This document shows, in pieces, positions 61,855 to 64,000 of a DNA stretch of 64,000 nucleotides. The stretch is from Neoceratodus forsteri. Its lineage: Eukaryota > Chordata > Ceratodontiformes > Ceratodontidae. The notes below the pieces were generated by a model, which was given only the letters and a program-made list of their open reading frames with translations, did no database searches and was not told the origin of the DNA. A program made the translations under genes and the position numbers. The stretch lies in contig JADMNL010000028.1 of NCBI GenBank assembly GCA_016271365.2, positions 100,966,001-101,030,000 on the forward strand. Reading direction: 5' to 3'. How positions within the stretch are numbered: position 1 is the stretch's first letter; the number at the start of each line of letters is the position of its first letter.

Positions 61855-62560
61855 ATGGTAGAGCTCGCACATGAGGGTGGCCCCCCGGATGATGGGGGCG
61901 GGAGGAACAAGCAGGGGGTTGTTGACAGGAGGAGGAGCCTGGAAGGAACTAAACGGACTAATAAAGACACTCAGGCTGACGGGAGCGGTAGGAGCAAGCA
62001 AGGGTTCGATGACAGAAGGAGGAGTCTGGAAGGAATAAAGTGGGTGGTGGGGTGAAGGTGATACTGCTGGGGGATTCCATGACCAGGGGTATACATTGGG
62101 AGGGGGCGAGGGAGAATAAAAGCAGCCCTGTCAAGGCTAAATGTATACCAGGTCTATCCGTATACAAGGCCAAATTCCACCTATACTCGTTAGCACTGGA
62201 TTGCGGGGGATCCCAGGACTTCCTAGTACATTTGGGGACAAATTACTTGGAGGGGAATAGAGAGCAAGAAATACAGGCTAGATTCCAGGAGCTGGCAAGG
62301 GTTTGTCACTCTATAGGAAGCAAAATTTCCCTCTCTGAGATTCTGCCGGTACCAAAGGCAACCGGTGAGAACAAGCTAAAACTTAGAGGTGTGAACCAGT
62401 GGCTCAGGGACTGGCTCAGGGCAGAGGGGTATGGGCTGGTAGGTGACTGGGGGGATACTTGAGAGGATAAGGGGTTATATGCCAGGGATAGGTTACATCT
62501 CAACCTGGAGGAGAGCGAGATCTTGAAACTAAAACTTTCTGGATTTTTAGGCAAGAGGTG
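61855..62560 (+). pseudogene. LINE7: SGNH-esterase-like domain
   Basis: A short in-frame duplication (DRRRSLEG occurs twice, about 61930 and 62020) precedes VILLGDSMTRGIHWEGA (GDS box near 62070). Then come FLVHLGTNYLEGNREQE, SLSEILPVPKATGENK, WLRDWLRAEGYGLVGDW and a TGA. Past the TGA the same frame gives ARDRLHLNLE, the expected Asp-x-x-His block. All catalytic boxes are visible, but a stop separates the last. Confidence 0.8.
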
Positions 62561-62739
62561 AGGTTTAAACTTGTAAAGGGGGAGGATCAAATAAAAGAAA
62601 GGCCTCGCGGGGGCTGTTTTTAGGGTACAGGTTTAGGACATGGGAAGAGTGCAGGGGGCTGCTTTGCAAATCCAAGGAAAATTGGGCAGAAAAGGGACTG
62701 CGTAGAGCTGGGGAGAATGGAGGGGGGGAGAGGTCGGGG

Positions 62740-63535
62740 TGGAGGACAGTCCTGATCAATGCCAGGAGCATGAGCAATAAAATGCCTGAGCTTCAGGCTA
62801 TGCTGGCTGAGGGAACAGCAGATGTGGCGGCAATTAGAGAGACATGGGCCACTCAGAGAAATGACTGGGATCTAAATTTGGAGGGTTACAGGATATTCAG
62901 AAAAGACAGGTGAGTGGGGGGGAAGGGTTGCGCTGATAATCAGAAATGACAGTGGTTAGTGGAGTGGAGGAGGCTGGAGGGGGTGTGGAGGTGATCTGGG
63001 TAACCCTGCAAACAAGGGGAGGAAAAAAATTGAAAACAGGGGTGGTGTACAGGCCCCTCGCAATGGAGGAGGCTCTGAAGGATAAACTGGTTAAGAACAT
63101 CAAGGGTCATTGTGACCCTGGTACGGGTAGGGTGGTGGTCATGGGTGATCTTAATATGCCAGGGGCGGATTGGAACACCATGACATCCTCTGTAACCAGG
63201 GAACAGCGACTGATGGATGTCTTTCAGGATGCCTTCCTGGTGCAACAGGTGGGGGAACCTACAAGAGAAGGGCGGATATTGTACGTTGTCCTAGCGGAGA
63301 GTGACCAGATAAGGAGCCTGGAGGTGTGCAGTCCACTGGCGGGTGGTGACCATGCCACGGCCTGGTTTCTGCTTTTATCTGGGGACCGCACTAATACAGT
63401 AGTGGTAGATTTCAGGAGTGGACTTTGTGGTATGGGTGGGTTCTCACGGGAGGGTTGGAAAAAAATTAGGCCTGACATGGATGCTGGAAGCTTATGGGAG
63501 ACCATTAAAAAAAGGGGTGCAAGAGGCTACTAGGT
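62740..63535 (+). pseudogene. LINE7: APE-type endonuclease
   Basis: INARSMSNKMPELQAMLAE, VAAIRETW (Glu box), GYRIFRKDR then TGA, GGVEVIWVTLQTRG after a shift, VVYRPLAMEEALKD, VVVMGDLNMPGADWN, VGEPTREGRILYVVLAES and PLAGGDHATAWF. The GDH box keeps the catalytic His, unlike LINE5. The stop after GYRIFRKDR and a frameshift near 62920 break it. Confidence 0.85.
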
Positions 63536-64000
63536 CCTGTACAAAACTTAGGCGAAAGCATGCTAGAACCAGCAAGCCATGTTGGTGGACCAGAGAGGTG
63601 CAGGTGCAGGAGTGCAGGGATAAAAAGGCTGCCTATGCACGTTTTAAATGCTCAAGGGGGGATAAAGAGCAATGAGAATATGAACTACTGGCCAGGAGGG
63701 TCACCACAGTGGTGAGGGGAGCCAAGGCAGGGATGGAGCAAACCTGACTAGGAATATCCGGGAGGGAGGGAGGATTCTATAGATACACAAGAGAAAAAGA
63801 CAGGACACAGATCAACAGGATTAATATTGTGGGGGGATGGCTCAGGAAGCGGGGATCAGGCAGAAGTGCTTAATGAGTACTTTGCCTCAATCTTTGCAGG
63901 TGGGGACAGGGGATCCCTACAGATTAATGGGAGGGAAGAGGAGCCAGCAAAAGCAAGAGGTCAGTCTGAGACCAGAGGATGGAGAGAGGCTAGGGTACAG
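63536..64000 (+). pseudogene. LINE7: endonuclease-RT linker, incomplete
   Basis: TKLRRKHARTSKPCWWTREV and KKAAYARFKCSRGDKEQ, then a stop and ARRVTTVVRGAKAG-like sequence. This is the basic linker before RT in CR1-like LINEs. The RT palm lies beyond the window. Confidence 0.7.

Larger units (their letters stand above)
61600..64000 (+). mobile_element. LINE7: CR1-like LINE, 5' half
   Basis: Esterase-like domain, endonuclease and start of the RT linker run off the right edge of the window. The domain order equals LINE5. The 5' end is not sharply defined (somewhere in 61.1-61.8 kb). Confidence 0.85.

Overview
The window is eukaryotic, vertebrate-type intergenic DNA made almost entirely of transposable elements. 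I found no host gene, tRNA, rRNA or prokaryotic feature. Several DIRS tyrosine-recombinase retrotransposons, CR1-like LINEs whose 3' tails resemble ATTCTATGTTTCTATG, MIR-like tRNA SINEs and a Deu-type SINE core together suggest a repeat-rich tetrapod or lobe-finned fish. An amphibian, perhaps a caecilian, is the best guess, but the species cannot be fixed from sequence alone.

Layout. 1-10.7 kb is a four-deep nest: a CR1-like LINE (LINE1, +) lies in DIRS element A (-), which lies in a second LINE (LINE2, -), which lies in DIRS element B (-). 10.9-11.8 kb holds a third LINE fragment (LINE4, -) and a CA microsatellite. 12.1-29.5 kb holds a LINE (LINE3, +) split by two complete DIRS elements: C (12145-17771) and D (17894-29329). 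D is itself split by a third complete copy, E (23184-28891). 31.1-38.7 kb holds a different DIRS family, G (31419-38609, -). G sits in terminal-repeat DNA of a related family (H) and carries a solo-LTR-like insertion in its recombinase gene. 38.7-47.9 kb is a mosaic of short elements: a hAT-type non-autonomous transposon, two MIR-like SINEs, an inverted pair of minisatellite arrays, a near-perfect 647-bp palindrome flanked by TTAA, and LINE 3' debris. 48.0-50.75 kb is a LINE of another clade (LINE6, +) broken by DIRS element F, the only DIRS copy on the + strand. 51.0-55.2 kb is a long CR1-like LINE (LINE5, +) with esterase, endonuclease and reverse transcriptase parts. 57.4-61.1 kb is a divergent DIRS element I (-). 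61.1-64.0 kb is the 5' half of another CR1-like LINE (LINE7, +).

How the DIRS parts work together. Reading along the minus strand, each element runs 5' terminal repeat, gag-like ORF with a Cys/His cluster, reverse transcriptase, RNase H, a Dam-methyltransferase-like module, tyrosine recombinase, internal complementary region (ICR), 3' terminal repeat. The ICR is the reverse complement of the two outer ends joined, as expected if it templates completion of the circular DNA that the recombinase integrates. Three insertions (C, D, E) can be undone by eye. Each shows one AAG at the old site and an AAG at both ends of the element, so a 3-bp crossover core fits. All coding regions carry stops, frameshifts or active-site changes, so these are fossils.

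The observations most worth checking are the pairing-conserved hairpin in the terminal repeats, the ICR mirroring of private terminal variants, and the end-swapped copy F.
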